Counted from the stretch's first letter, positions 28,870 through 36,181 are shown. The stretch is DNA of 64,000 nt from an uncultured Eubacteriales bacterium (GCA_900553025.1 USBT01000002.1:13236-77235); one strand, 5' to 3'. The notes: generated by a model not told the origin, from the letters alone. Translations and numbers: made by a program.

Positions 28870-29742
28870 ATGAGGTATGAAGGCAGTATTTATAGACCGC
28901 CGAGCGAGGCTTATAGCCTGCTGATTCAGGTGACTATAGGTTGTTCGCATAATACATGTACTTTCTGCACGATGTTCAAGGATAAGAAGTTCAGAGTAAG
29001 GCCGATTAAAGAAGTGCTTGAGGACCTTGAAATGGCAAGGCGAACATATCCTGTAGTCGAAAAAATATTTTTATGCGATGGTGATGCTCTCTGTCTTTCG
29101 AACGAAAAATTAATGCAGATTCTCACGAGAATTTCGGAGCTTTTTCCAGAGTGCAAAAGGGTTTCTGTATATGGAACAGCAAGAGATATAAATCGCAAAT
29201 CGGATGCGGAGCTAATGGAGCTTCTTGATGCGGGCATAGAAATGATTTACATGGGTGCGGAATCGGGTAGCCAGAAGGTTCTCGACAATATACACAAAGA
29301 TGTTACCGTACAGGAGCAGATTGACGCGGTAAAGAAGGCTGAGGGAGTTGGGATCAAGATGTCGGTAACATTCATTTCGGGCCTTGCAGGTCTTGAGGGA
29401 TGGGAGGACCATGCGATTGCAACAGGTAAAATGATAACGGAGATGAACGCATCTTATGCCAGTCTTTTGACACTCATGCTTGACCCTGCCGCCCCTATTA
29501 TGAAGGACATCGAGTCAGGAGAAATGACGCTTTTGACTCCAGAACAGGTTGTCGGTGAGACCTATCTTTTGTTAGAAAATGCAATGCCTAAGAAGTCTTG
29601 TGTTTTCAGGTCGAATCACGCGTCAAATTATATTTCTCTCAGGGGTAATCTTCCAGAAGACAGACAGAGGATGCTCGCCCAGCTTAAGGTTGCGATGGAA
29701 AACACGGGTCTTTTAAAGGATGAGAGATTTAGAATGCTGTAG
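28870..29742 (+). CDS. Radical SAM protein of unknown function
   Basis: 290-residue radical SAM enzyme. The cluster-binding cysteines occur as CSHNTCTFC (about residues 25-33), which is C-x4-C-x2-C rather than the canonical C-x3-C-x2-C; this spacing with a following TMFKDKKFR is what I recall for a conserved clostridial family resembling COG1032. A glycine-rich GAESGSQKVLDNI and a TFISGLAGLEGWEDH segment support the TIM-barrel core. It has no B12 domain and no SPASM domain. Close spacing to argS suggests co-transcription, but the substrate is unknown. Confidence 0.8.
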   Translation: MRYEGSIYRPPSEAYSLLIQVTIGCSHNTCTFCTMFKDKKFRVRPIKEVLEDLEMARRTYPVVEKIFLCDGDALCLSNEKLMQILTRISELFPECKRVSVYGTARDINRKSDAELMELLDAGIEMIYMGAESGSQKVLDNIHKDVTVQEQIDAVKKAEGVGIKMSVTFISGLAGLEGWEDHAIATGKMITEMNASYASLLTLMLDPAAPIMKDIESGEMTLLTPEQVVGETYLLLENAMPKKSCVFRSNHASNYISLRGNLPEDRQRMLAQLKVAMENTGLLKDERFRML

Positions 29743-29888
29743 CGGAATTTAAGTCTTGTGTCGACATAGTATTGGTTGATATAGCAGGAGTAGATTACTG
29801 CGAATATGTGGACCATCGTTTCGAGTTACCGAGATAATAAGCTTGCAGTTAAAGATAAGAGTTAAGTAGAATAGTTAAGGAGAATAGC

Positions 29889-30998
29889 TTGAGTAATAAA
29901 AAGCAAAGCATGAAATTAGGGAATCATATAAACGACAGAATAGGTGAATTTCTTGTAGGTCATTTAGATAGTTATATTTTTGATGAGCTTTCGGATGATT
30001 TTCTAAAGAAAAACGGGTTTTTTGAGATTCTTTCAGGAGTGCCTGTGCCTGTTCGCAAAGATGATATGGTCAATCTTTCAATCAAGAAAATTTGCATAAA
30101 TATGGCATTTGTAATAGGATGTGACGCAAATTTTAGATATAGAGATAATTATATTGAATTTATCAAATTGAATTACGGATTGGATTTTGGGATGTATCTC
30201 GTCCAAGAGGGCGTTGATGTGGCGGAAAAAAATGATTTTGATTATGCATGCATAATGTTCAGAGCTGCCTTCCTGATAAATCCAGAAAACGTGGATGCGA
30301 TATATTGCTATGGCAGGGCTTGTGCCGATGCTTATCAAAAGGGCGGAAGTGAGGCATTCGTTGGTGCATTTAAGGCTGAGGCTATTGAGGCATTTGAGAA
30401 AACAACGCTCAAAAGACCAGATTTTAAGGAGGGCTTTTACTACCTAGGCTATGCCTACATGAATTTGGGACTATACATCAAGGCGAAATTAACTTTTGAA
30501 GAATTTAAAACACTCGCTGAGAAGGAACTCGCCGAGCTAAGCAATTCAGATGAGCCGGATGCTGAAACGAAAGAGGATCTCATGTCTGTCATAAAGGAGG
30601 CTGAGGATTGGATTTCTCAGCTCGAGGAGCCTGTTAAAATCGAGGAAGGCTATAATATGGTGATGTCTGGTAGATACAGTGAGGGCATAGAAATTTTGTC
30701 GCAGTACACAGGCAGAGAGGAATACAAAACATTTTGGCCTATGTGGTACTATCTCGGTGTCGCATACAAAGAAATCGACATGCAGGATATGGCAGAGGCG
30801 GCATTCATCTCGGTGTTGAGGGTTTCTCCGTCCAACCTATATGCGATGGAGGAACTGGTGCATCTCTACAAAAGTCAGGGCAGAAGCGATATGGCTGAAA
30901 AGTATGAGAACAAAATAGCCATCGTGCAAGAAAATATTGAGAAGGACCGCTCTGATGCGAAAGAGATGAAATCTCAAGATAAAAACACCTTGAGTTAA
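29889..30998 (+). CDS. Tetratricopeptide-repeat protein
   Basis: 369 aa, starting at TTG 29889 six bases after AAGGAGA. No signal peptide or membrane helix is visible. Several TPR-like helical pairs occur between about residues 110 and 355 (for example NFDYACIMFRAAFLINPENV-like, and DMAEAAFISVLRVSPSNLYA), with a conserved N-terminal region containing DELSDDFLKKNGFFEILSGV that I do not recognise. TPRs mediate protein-protein contacts, so it is likely a scaffold or co-factor in the cytoplasm. The neighbours (radical SAM upstream, gmk downstream) do not reveal its partner. Confidence 0.7.
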   Translation: MSNKKQSMKLGNHINDRIGEFLVGHLDSYIFDELSDDFLKKNGFFEILSGVPVPVRKDDMVNLSIKKICINMAFVIGCDANFRYRDNYIEFIKLNYGLDFGMYLVQEGVDVAEKNDFDYACIMFRAAFLINPENVDAIYCYGRACADAYQKGGSEAFVGAFKAEAIEAFEKTTLKRPDFKEGFYYLGYAYMNLGLYIKAKLTFEEFKTLAEKELAELSNSDEPDAETKEDLMSVIKEAEDWISQLEEPVKIEEGYNMVMSGRYSEGIEILSQYTGREEYKTFWPMWYYLGVAYKEIDMQDMAEAAFISVLRVSPSNLYAMEELVHLYKSQGRSDMAEKYENKIAIVQENIEKDRSDAKEMKSQDKNTLS

Positions 30999-31123
30999 TA
31001 TGCATGATGAATTGAACTACGGGAGGATTGTGAGTTTCACATAGGAGAGTGTTTCACCCGTGTAGACAGATGTGTCGGATGTGAATTAACTCAGTATTGA
31101 ATTTCCAAAATAGAGAGGTTATA

Positions 31124-31747
31124 ATGGAAGATATTTTAAGCAAAGGAAAACTTTTTGTCATTTCAGGGCCTTCGGGTGCAGGTAAGGGGACAATAATCAA
31201 AGAGTTGTTGTCACAAATTGAAGATGTTAAGTTGTCGGTTTCTGCGACAACCCGAAACCCTAGACCTGGCGAAATAGATGGAGTGAACTACTATTTTGTT
31301 GAACTAGATAAGTTCCAGAAAATGATTGAGGCTGAAGAGTTTCTCGAATATGCGAGGGTGTATGAGAATTTTTACGGCACGCCTAAGGAGAAGGTGCTAA
31401 GACAGCTGGATGAGGGCTATGATGTGATTCTCGAAATCGATATTCAGGGAGCGATGAATGTAAAAAAAGCATTTCCTAAGGCTGTGTTTATTTTTATTTT
31501 GCCGCCTTCGATGACGGAGCTGCGCAGGAGGATTACTGGAAGGGGTTCTGAAACAAAAGAGGTAATTGATCTCAGGATGAGCAAGGCTTTGGGTGAGCTT
31601 TCTTATATGGCACAGTACGACTACTGTGTTGTGAATGGGGAAGTTCAAGAAGCGGTAAACAGAGTGAAATCTATAATAGTCGCAGAGCACTCGAAGGTTT
31701 CTTCGGATATTGAGGCAATCTTGAATAGCTTTGAGAATGAAAATTAA
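31124..31747 (+). CDS. gmk: Guanylate kinase
   Basis: 207 aa from ATG 31124 (after AGAGAGG; an in-frame TTG at 31097 is less likely). It phosphorylates GMP to GDP. The P-loop is GPSGAGKGT (residues 15-23), followed by the GMP-binding SATTRNPRPGEIDGVNY and the EFLEYARVYENFYGTP stretch. The last ten sense codons (AILNSFENEN) and the stop belong to the first copy of a 33-bp tandem repeat that continues beyond the gene. rpoZ follows, a classic pair. Confidence 0.97.
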   Translation: MEDILSKGKLFVISGPSGAGKGTIIKELLSQIEDVKLSVSATTRNPRPGEIDGVNYYFVELDKFQKMIEAEEFLEYARVYENFYGTPKEKVLRQLDEGYDVILEIDIQGAMNVKKAFPKAVFIFILPPSMTELRRRITGRGSETKEVIDLRMSKALGELSYMAQYDYCVVNGEVQEAVNRVKSIIVAEHSKVSSDIEAILNSFENEN

Positions 31748-31797
31748 GCAATTTTGAATAGCTTTAACAATGAAAATTAAACAATTATGAATAGTTA
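31716..31797 (+). repeat. 33-bp tandem repeat spanning the gmk stop
   Basis: Unit 1 is 31716-31748, unit 2 is 31749-31781, and a partial third begins at 31782. Units 1 and 2 differ at only a few positions. Each full unit, read in the gmk frame, encodes AILNSF(E/N)NEN and a stop, and the third gives TIMNSY and a stop, so the gene's 3' tail has been tandemly duplicated downstream of its own stop codon. Confidence 0.85.
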
Positions 31798-31842
31798 TTG
31801 AAAAATCACATGATTGTTAAGAGTTTTGAGGAGGAAGATTAA

Positions 31843-32031
31843 ATGTTATATCCATCTGTAAATCAGACAAGAGATAAGGTTGATAGCAGGTACACACTTG
31901 TGATTTTGGCTGCAAAAAGGGCTAGGGACATCGTTAATGGATATCCTGTTTTAACGCAAACTGAGAGCAATAAGCCAGTTACACTTGCAGCTGCGGAAAT
32001 TGCCGAGGACATTATTACATACGAGAAGTAG
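31843..32031 (+). CDS. rpoZ: RNA polymerase omega subunit
   Basis: 62 aa, typical small omega. It helps fold and stabilise the beta' subunit. Diagnostic residues: SRYTLVILAAKRARDI and the PVTLAAAEIAEDII motif. Strong GAGGAGGAAG ribosome site. Follows gmk, as in most Firmicutes; the gap holds the end of the 33-bp repeat array. Confidence 0.95.
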   Translation: MLYPSVNQTRDKVDSRYTLVILAAKRARDIVNGYPVLTQTESNKPVTLAAAEIAEDIITYEK

Positions 32032-32039
32032 GTCTTTTC

Positions 32040-32516
32040 ATGTTTAAAAAAATTAGAAAATTTAAAAATGAAATTAATCAAGCAGAAGTAAAAAAGTTGT
32101 TAACGAATTCAAGGCGTGGGATTTTAGCGATGAATGGAGATGACGGTTATCCTTATGCTATACCTTTAAATTATTTATATGATGAAGCTGAGGAAAAAAT
32201 CTTTTTTCACGGGGCTAAGGCAGGCTATAAGGTTGATTGTCTAAAATCATCGGACAAGGTTTGCTTTACGGTCATAGGGAACGAAATGATTAGAGATGAG
32301 GAATGGGCTCCGTATATGCAGAGTGCAGTAGTATTCGGTAGATGCAAACTAATTGACGATAAGCAAACTGCCATGAAGAGGCTCAAAGACTTTGCGATGA
32401 AGTATTACCCTATGGAGGATATGGTTCTTGATGGAATTAAGGCATCCGGCGAGGCTACGCAGATGTTTGAGATAGACGTTGAGTACATGACAGGTAAGGA
32501 AGTACAGGAGAAATAG
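32040..32516 (+). CDS. Pyridoxamine 5'-phosphate oxidase-like (Nim-family) flavoprotein
   Basis: 158 aa split-barrel protein of the PNPOx-like/NimA group. Seen: the NSRRGILAMNGDDGYPYAIPL strand pair that cradles FMN, the FFHGAKAGYKVD helix and the VVFGRCKLIDD strand. Members bind flavin or heme and some confer 5-nitroimidazole resistance, but that activity cannot be inferred here. It starts eight bases after rpoZ, so it probably rides on that transcript, which ends at the terminator at 32588. Confidence 0.82.
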   Translation: MFKKIRKFKNEINQAEVKKLLTNSRRGILAMNGDDGYPYAIPLNYLYDEAEEKIFFHGAKAGYKVDCLKSSDKVCFTVIGNEMIRDEEWAPYMQSAVVFGRCKLIDDKQTAMKRLKDFAMKYYPMEDMVLDGIKASGEATQMFEIDVEYMTGKEVQEK

Positions 32517-32587
32517 CCCAGCAGAGCATTCTAAAAATGCAAAGATTAAAATAAGAAAATTTAATATGCATAATATAAAACGAAGCT

Positions 32588-32616
32588 AAGCACTTACAAT
32601 TGTAGGTGCTTTTTTA
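32588..32616 (+). terminator. Intrinsic terminator of the gmk-rpoZ operon
   Basis: AGCACTTAC (32589-32597) pairs with GTAGGTGCT (32602-32610, one G-U) around loop AATT, followed by TTTTTT. It isolates the toxin-antitoxin locus from the upstream operon. Confidence 0.85.
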
Positions 32617-32670
32617 TCAAAATAAAGATATATTGGCAGTGTAATTATAGCTGTAATAAGAAAGAAATAT

Positions 32671-32820
32671 CTAATTATAGAGCATTTTCAGATTTTTAGC
32701 CCAAGCCATTTCGTCGTCCCTGTTACCAGGTCTGTTGTATTCCCAGAAAAAATATATACTCTGCTTGGAAACCGTAAAAATTCTAATTGTTCTAATTTTT
32801 GAGAAACGATTAGGATTGAT
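32671..32820 (-). pseudogene. Possible 3' remnant of an unrecognised gene
   Basis: On the minus strand a frame runs 49 codons without a stop from 32820 down to a TAG at 32671-32673. There is no usable start codon, but the translation has protein-like composition, including SIYFFWEYNRPGNRDDEMAW followed by AKNLKMLYN. It is interrupted upstream where the phd-doc promoter begins. I do not recognise the family. It could be the surviving C-terminus of a gene truncated when the toxin-antitoxin locus arrived, or chance. Confidence 0.25.
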
Positions 32821-32844
32821 TTATCCTAGTATTTGCTGTACAAT
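32811..32844 (+). promoter_or_regulatory. phd-doc promoter with overlapping palindrome
   Basis: -35 TTGATT (32816-32821) and -10 TACAAT (32839-32844) are 17 bases apart. A perfect inverted repeat TAGGAT-N6-ATCCTA (32811-32828) overlaps the -35, the expected place for an antitoxin operator in an autorepressed locus. Upstream lie two direct copies of TTCTAATT at 32781-32797. Confidence 0.6.
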
Positions 32845-32867
32845 ACTCTGAAAGGGAGGTTATGAAT

Positions 32868-33110
32868 ATGAATATAAATACAGATACACTTGTTTCTATT
32901 TCAGAAGCAAATCAAAATTTTTCCAAAGTGGCTCGGATCGTTGATAAATACGGTTCAGCTGTAATTTTAAAAAATAATTCTCCTCGTTATGTTATTTTGG
33001 ACTTTTCGAAAACTGAAGAAGTTTGCACACCTGCTGACGATGAAGTTATGGCTTTGTCCGATATTTTTATTAAACGGAACAAGAAGGTTTATGAGGAGTT
33101 AGCCAAATGA
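32868..33110 (+). CDS. Phd/YefM-family antitoxin
   Basis: 80 aa from ATG 32868, eight bases after AAAGGGAGG; an ATG two codons earlier is too close to that site. The N-terminal half shows the Phd/YefM fold signature (ISEANQNFSKVARIVDKYG, then AVILKNNSPRYVILDFSK), which dimerises and binds DNA; the C-terminal half is the charged, flexible toxin-neutralising tail. Its stop overlaps the toxin start as ATGA, so translation of the pair is coupled. The antitoxin appears intact while its toxin is broken. Confidence 0.88.
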   Translation: MNINTDTLVSISEANQNFSKVARIVDKYGSAVILKNNSPRYVILDFSKTEEVCTPADDEVMALSDIFIKRNKKVYEELAK

Positions 33111-33497
33111 AATATCTGACAAAAAATCAGATTATTAAACTTCATAAAGTTTTGATTGAGACTAGTGGAGGAGTTTTAGGTATAAGAGATGAAGGGTTGC
33201 TTGATTCTGCAATCAAAACACCACTCCAGACTTTTGAAAATATCGAACTTTATCCATCTACCCTTGATAAAGCTATGCGACTAGCCTATGGTATTATTAT
33301 ATGGTATTATTAAAAACCATCCATTTATTGATGGCAACAAGAGAGTTGCTACACATGTAATGCTAATATTTCTTGAGTTAAATGGGATAAAGTTGTCTTA
33401 CAAGGATGAGGAGTTGATTGATATCATTTTGAAAGTTGCTTCAAGTCATTCTAATGAAAGTGAGCTTTATAACTGGATTGACAAGCATCAAGTATAA
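33107..33497 (+). pseudogene. doc: Doc-type (Fic fold) toxin, frameshifted by a 13-bp duplication
   Basis: The first frame (33107-33313) encodes the Doc N-terminus up to LAYGII and then stops; the second frame (to 33497) carries YGIIKNHPFIDGNKRVATHV, with the Doc catalytic motif H-x-F-x-x-x-N-K-R. The break is an exact tandem duplication of TATGGTATTATTA (33287-33299 and 33300-33312). Removing one copy restores a continuous 125-residue protein, the normal Doc length. Doc kinases inactivate EF-Tu by phosphorylation. As sequenced the toxin should be inactive, unless slippage on the repeat or ribosomal frameshifting restores it. A sequencing or assembly error at the repeat is possible. Confidence 0.85.
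33287..33312 (+). repeat. 13-bp perfect tandem duplication in doc
   Basis: Two adjoining copies of TATGGTATTATTA. Thirteen bases shift the frame by one and create a TAA at 33311-33313. Short perfect duplications of this kind can revert by replication slippage, so it may be a phase-variable state. Confidence 0.95.
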
Positions 33498-33549
33498 TAT
33501 GCCCGTATATTACAAACACGTTTTTTTTGAAAAATTATTACAGAGAAAT

Positions 33550-33593
33550 AAAATAGCTGTGCAGCACTGAAATTAAGTGTGCACAGCTATTTT
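33550..33593. terminator. Strong bidirectional terminator
   Basis: A 14-bp perfect stem pairs 33550-33563 with 33580-33593 (AAATAGCTGTGCA core), extended inward by four more pairs after a one-base bulge. A-rich and T-rich flanks on both sides allow it to end both the phd-doc transcript and the convergent asp23 operon. Confidence 0.85.
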
Positions 33594-33646
33594 GCTAGAT
33601 AAATTTATTGAGAGTTTAAACTCTAAGATTCTCTTAATTCATATAA

Positions 33647-34117
33647 TTATTGGTCTTTAGACTGCATCTGTCTGTATTCTTTTTCAGTCATAATGTCGCT
33701 AACCTTCATATTGACAGAAGTAACATTAAGACCAGTCATTTCGCGAACCTTTTCTCTGATAGTATCTTTTACCTTTGTGAAGATTCTAGGAGCACTCTGT
33801 CCGTATTCAAGTATTGCTTTTAAATCAACAACTACGTTGTTTTCGTCAACTTCAACGCTAACGCCCTGAGTGTTGGTATCTGTGCTTGAAGCAAATGCTT
33901 CGGTGATACCTGAAAAGAATCCACCCTTAAGCTCAAGAACTCCGGGGATATCTCTTGCAGCAAGTGCTGCAATTTTCTCAATTACATAGTCATCAAATTT
34001 AAGAGTATCTGTTCTCTTTTCAATTTCTTTTTCTTCTTTTTTCTCCTCAATCTTGTCCTGAATTGAATCAGTTGCCTTTTCTATAACGTTTTTGTCTTTT
34101 TCGTTTGTGTTAGCCAT
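33647..34117 (-). CDS. Asp23/Gls24-family envelope stress protein
   Basis: 156 aa. The Asp23 domain (about residues 40-145) includes DDYVIEKIAALAARDIPGV, a VSVEVDENNVVVDLKAILEYG strand set and VREMTGLNVTSVNMKVSDI. The N-terminus is a highly charged Lys/Glu helix. Asp23 proteins form a membrane-associated layer tethered by AmaP. Here amaP and a DUF2273 gene precede it on the same strand, the canonical staphylococcal arrangement. Good AATGGAGGAAT ribosome site. Confidence 0.93.
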   Translation of the reverse strand: MANTNEKDKNVIEKATDSIQDKIEEKKEEKEIEKRTDTLKFDDYVIEKIAALAARDIPGVLELKGGFFSGITEAFASSTDTNTQGVSVEVDENNVVVDLKAILEYGQSAPRIFTKVKDTIREKVREMTGLNVTSVNMKVSDIMTEKEYRQMQSKDQ

Positions 34118-34259
34118 AATATTCCTCCATTTTGATAGGCCATAGGCCCTTTAAATAACATCTATCTAAAATTTATAATTAAAAATTTTATATCTTAAAC
34201 GACTATATTTCTAAAAGATAAAACTGCATTAGTTAAAACATGATTATATGAGCGATCAT

Positions 34260-34601
34260 TTATTTGAGTAATCTTTTTAGCAAATGGTAAACCCAAAGCT
34301 CCTTATCTTTGTATTGACCATACATAAAACCAACTCCAGTGAGCAGGATTATCAAAATAGTTTCCCAGAATCCTAAGATAATAAAGCATAGTGCTATAAT
34401 CAGTCCGATTAACGTGAGAACCACAGTATTTGGATGATCCTTATACATCCTCATGAATAGACAATCCTTTTTTTCAGTAGCTTTATCACATTGGTCGCTA
34501 TTGTTTGGCTTGCTTGAACTACTCGAACTTTGCTTTTGTTTCCCTGCAGCAGAGGCGGTAGTATTCTGTTTTGTGTTCTTCTTTGTTTCCTGATTTGCCA
34601 T
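34260..34601 (-). CDS. DUF2273-family small membrane protein with extended N-terminus
   Basis: 113 aa. The core from about residue 50 (FMRMYKDHPNTVVLTLIGLI, then two closely spaced hydrophobic segments ending GVGFMYGQYKDKELW) matches the DUF2273 family found in Asp23 operons. It is preceded by a 45-residue Lys/Ser/Thr/Asn-rich low-complexity tail not present in minimal members (about 60 aa). AAAGGAGGTCGG precedes the ATG. Presumably works with AmaP and Asp23 at the membrane; function unknown. Confidence 0.82.
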   Translation of the reverse strand: MANQETKKNTKQNTTASAAGKQKQSSSSSSKPNNSDQCDKATEKKDCLFMRMYKDHPNTVVLTLIGLIIALCFIILGFWETILIILLTGVGFMYGQYKDKELWVYHLLKRLLK

Positions 34602-34612
34602 TCCGACCTCCT

Positions 34613-35212
34613 TTACTCAATTGACATTGAATTTGAACCATCGTTTGAAGTATCATCTGAAGTTCGATCATCTCGTTCGTCTAGAGTGATATGAACATCA
34701 GCAATATCTTTTCCAATAAAGTTATTGATGTCCATCCTGAGTTTTTCTTTAATTTCTAAAGAAAGACTTGAAAGATCATGTACTCCATAAACGCCAGCTC
34801 TTGCATTTGCGATAATTTTTTTGTTGTTTCCGTCGAGTATTTTGCAGCTGACATCTGGGTCCTTAAGCGATGGAAATTGTCTCAAAGATCTAAGAGCATA
34901 TGCCTCGATGGCATCGTCTGTTAAAACAACCTTACCGTCCTGGTCAACGAGGGTTAAGCTACTTCTTGATGATGCCCTCAAAAGAGTTGATATCAACAAA
35001 ATAACTGCTCCAAGTACCACAAGCCCGCTCATAATTGCAATAATGTATGTGCCGTAATCCGTAGCGGAAAACGCCAGAAAACTTGTTTGGGCTTTTCCTA
35101 AGTTCAATCCTAACAATGGCGAATATCCTTCAAGAGCAATAAATGTAAACACACTCATTATTATTGCCAATATTGCGAAAATAATTCTTATTGATTTAAT
35201 AAATTTTGACAA
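34613..35212 (-). CDS. amaP: Alkaline shock response membrane anchor protein AmaP
   Basis: 199 aa, starting at TTG 35212 after AGGAGGTG. Two N-terminal transmembrane helices (about 8-28 and 55-78) are followed by a cytoplasmic alpha/beta domain with the AmaP pattern DDAIEAYALRSLRQFPSLKD and LSLEIKEKLRMDINNFIGKD, and an acidic Ser/Asp-rich tail. AmaP tethers Asp23 to the membrane. It is the first gene of the amaP-DUF2273-asp23 operon; the next gene starts 11 bases after its stop. Confidence 0.9.
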   Translation of the reverse strand: MSKFIKSIRIIFAILAIIMSVFTFIALEGYSPLLGLNLGKAQTSFLAFSATDYGTYIIAIMSGLVVLGAVILLISTLLRASSRSSLTLVDQDGKVVLTDDAIEAYALRSLRQFPSLKDPDVSCKILDGNNKKIIANARAGVYGVHDLSSLSLEIKEKLRMDINNFIGKDIADVHITLDERDDRTSDDTSNDGSNSMSIE

Positions 35213-35346
35213 GGACTACACCTCCTAAACTTCTTTACTTTAAGTCAATTTTTAATAAGAATCAAAGCGATTGATAATTATATTATGCCCGGTAAAGCCA
35301 GAATTAAACATTTTTGGGAAATAAATATTTTGGACGAAAGTCGCCC

Positions 35347-35375
35347 TTGACATCAACGCAATTATCAAGTAAAAT
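35347..35375 (+). promoter_or_regulatory. Sigma-A-type promoter of the infC operon
   Basis: TTGACA (35347-35352), a 17-base spacer and TAAAAT (35370-35375): near consensus. Transcription would start near 35382, leaving a leader of about 227 bases before infC. Confidence 0.8.
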
Positions 35376-35381
35376 ACATAG

Positions 35382-35608
35382 CGTATGAAGAAGAAGATAT
35401 CCACCTTCTCACCGCTAGGGGCATTTTATCTGCGGATAGTCCGACAGATTATTTTGTTACTGAAGCAGGTTCATAAGAATTAGTTTACAAGGCAAAGTGC
35501 ATAACATCTATGTAATGCTAGTTATGCAGTTTGTGCAAAACTTATGAAACGATGAGAATGGACGGATACTTCAGTGTCTGTCTTTTTTATATATAGGAGG
35601 TAATAAAA
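35382..35608 (+). ncRNA. Structured infC leader (L20-type autoregulatory leader candidate)
   Basis: The untranslated leader contains nested inverted repeats: TTCATAAG (35470-35477) with CTTATGAA (35541-35548) enclosing GCATAAC (35499-35505) with GTTATGC (35521-35527), then an attenuator hairpin at 35561-35588 directly before the infC ribosome site. In Bacillus the infC-rpmI-rplT operon is repressed by L20 through a leader of this layout, with long-range pairing and a terminator. The match to that class is by architecture only; I cannot run a covariance search. Confidence 0.65.
35561..35588 (+). terminator. Attenuator hairpin before infC
   Basis: GACGGATAC (35561-35569) pairs with GTGTCTGTC (35574-35582, two G-U pairs) around TTCA, followed by six T. 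Lying inside the transcript, 20 bases before the infC start codon, it fits premature termination control. Confidence 0.8.
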
Positions 35609-36127
35609 ATTAGCAAAAATAAAACCAAAATCAACGAAGAGATTCGTGAAAATGAGCTGAGAGTAATTGACGAAACCGGCACAATGATTGGTGTTATTTC
35701 AAGAAGTGAGGCTCTATCTCTTGCAGATGATAGAGGACTTGATTTGGTAAATGTTTCGCCAAACGCGAATCCACCTGTTTGCAAGCTGCTCGACTACGGT
35801 AAGTACAGATATGAACAGCAGAAGAGAGAAAAAGAAGCTAAGAAGAAACAGGTTAGCATTCAGGTTAAAGAGATAAGGCTAAGTGTTTCGATAGAGGAAC
35901 ATGATTTGAATGTAAAAGCTAAGACGGCAACTAAATTTCTTAAGGGTGGGAATAAGGTCAAGGTTAGTTTAAGGTTCAGAGGTCGTGAGAGAAATCATGT
36001 ACCGCAAGCCCAAGAGGTAATGAGAAATTTTGCAGAAATTATTTCCGAATATGGTGAGATTGAAAAAAATCCTAAAATGGAAGGTAGAAGTCTTATCATG
36101 TTCATTTCACCTAAGACTGATAAGTAA
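35609..36127 (+). CDS. infC: Translation initiation factor IF-3, AUU start codon
   Basis: 172 aa when read from ATT 35609, eight bases after AGGAGG (35595-35600). The first ATG in frame is 35684, which would delete the conserved N-terminal INEEIRENELRVIDETG needed in every IF-3. No ATG, GTG or TTG lies between the ribosome site and that region, so AUU is the start, as known for infC in E. coli, where it makes IF-3 discriminate against its own mRNA. N-domain, a Lys-rich linker (about 75-90) and C-domain (LSVSIEEHDLNVKAKTATKF) are complete. First gene of infC-rpmI-rplT. Confidence 0.95.
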   Translation: MSKNKTKINEEIRENELRVIDETGTMIGVISRSEALSLADDRGLDLVNVSPNANPPVCKLLDYGKYRYEQQKREKEAKKKQVSIQVKEIRLSVSIEEHDLNVKAKTATKFLKGGNKVKVSLRFRGRERNHVPQAQEVMRNFAEIISEYGEIEKNPKMEGRSLIMFISPKTDK

Positions 36128-36181
36128 GAGTATAATTTGGTTAGGCTCTGAAAATTAGAATTTTTGGACCTCAAGGACTTG

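Noticed and set aside
32517..33646. Prophage or integrative element around phd-doc
   Set aside because: No integrase, transposase, tRNA target or flanking direct repeats; only the TA locus and a short possible remnant.
35684..36127. infC starting at the first ATG (147 aa)
   Set aside because: Would remove the conserved IF-3 N-terminus that is encoded in frame after a perfect ribosome site and ATT codon.
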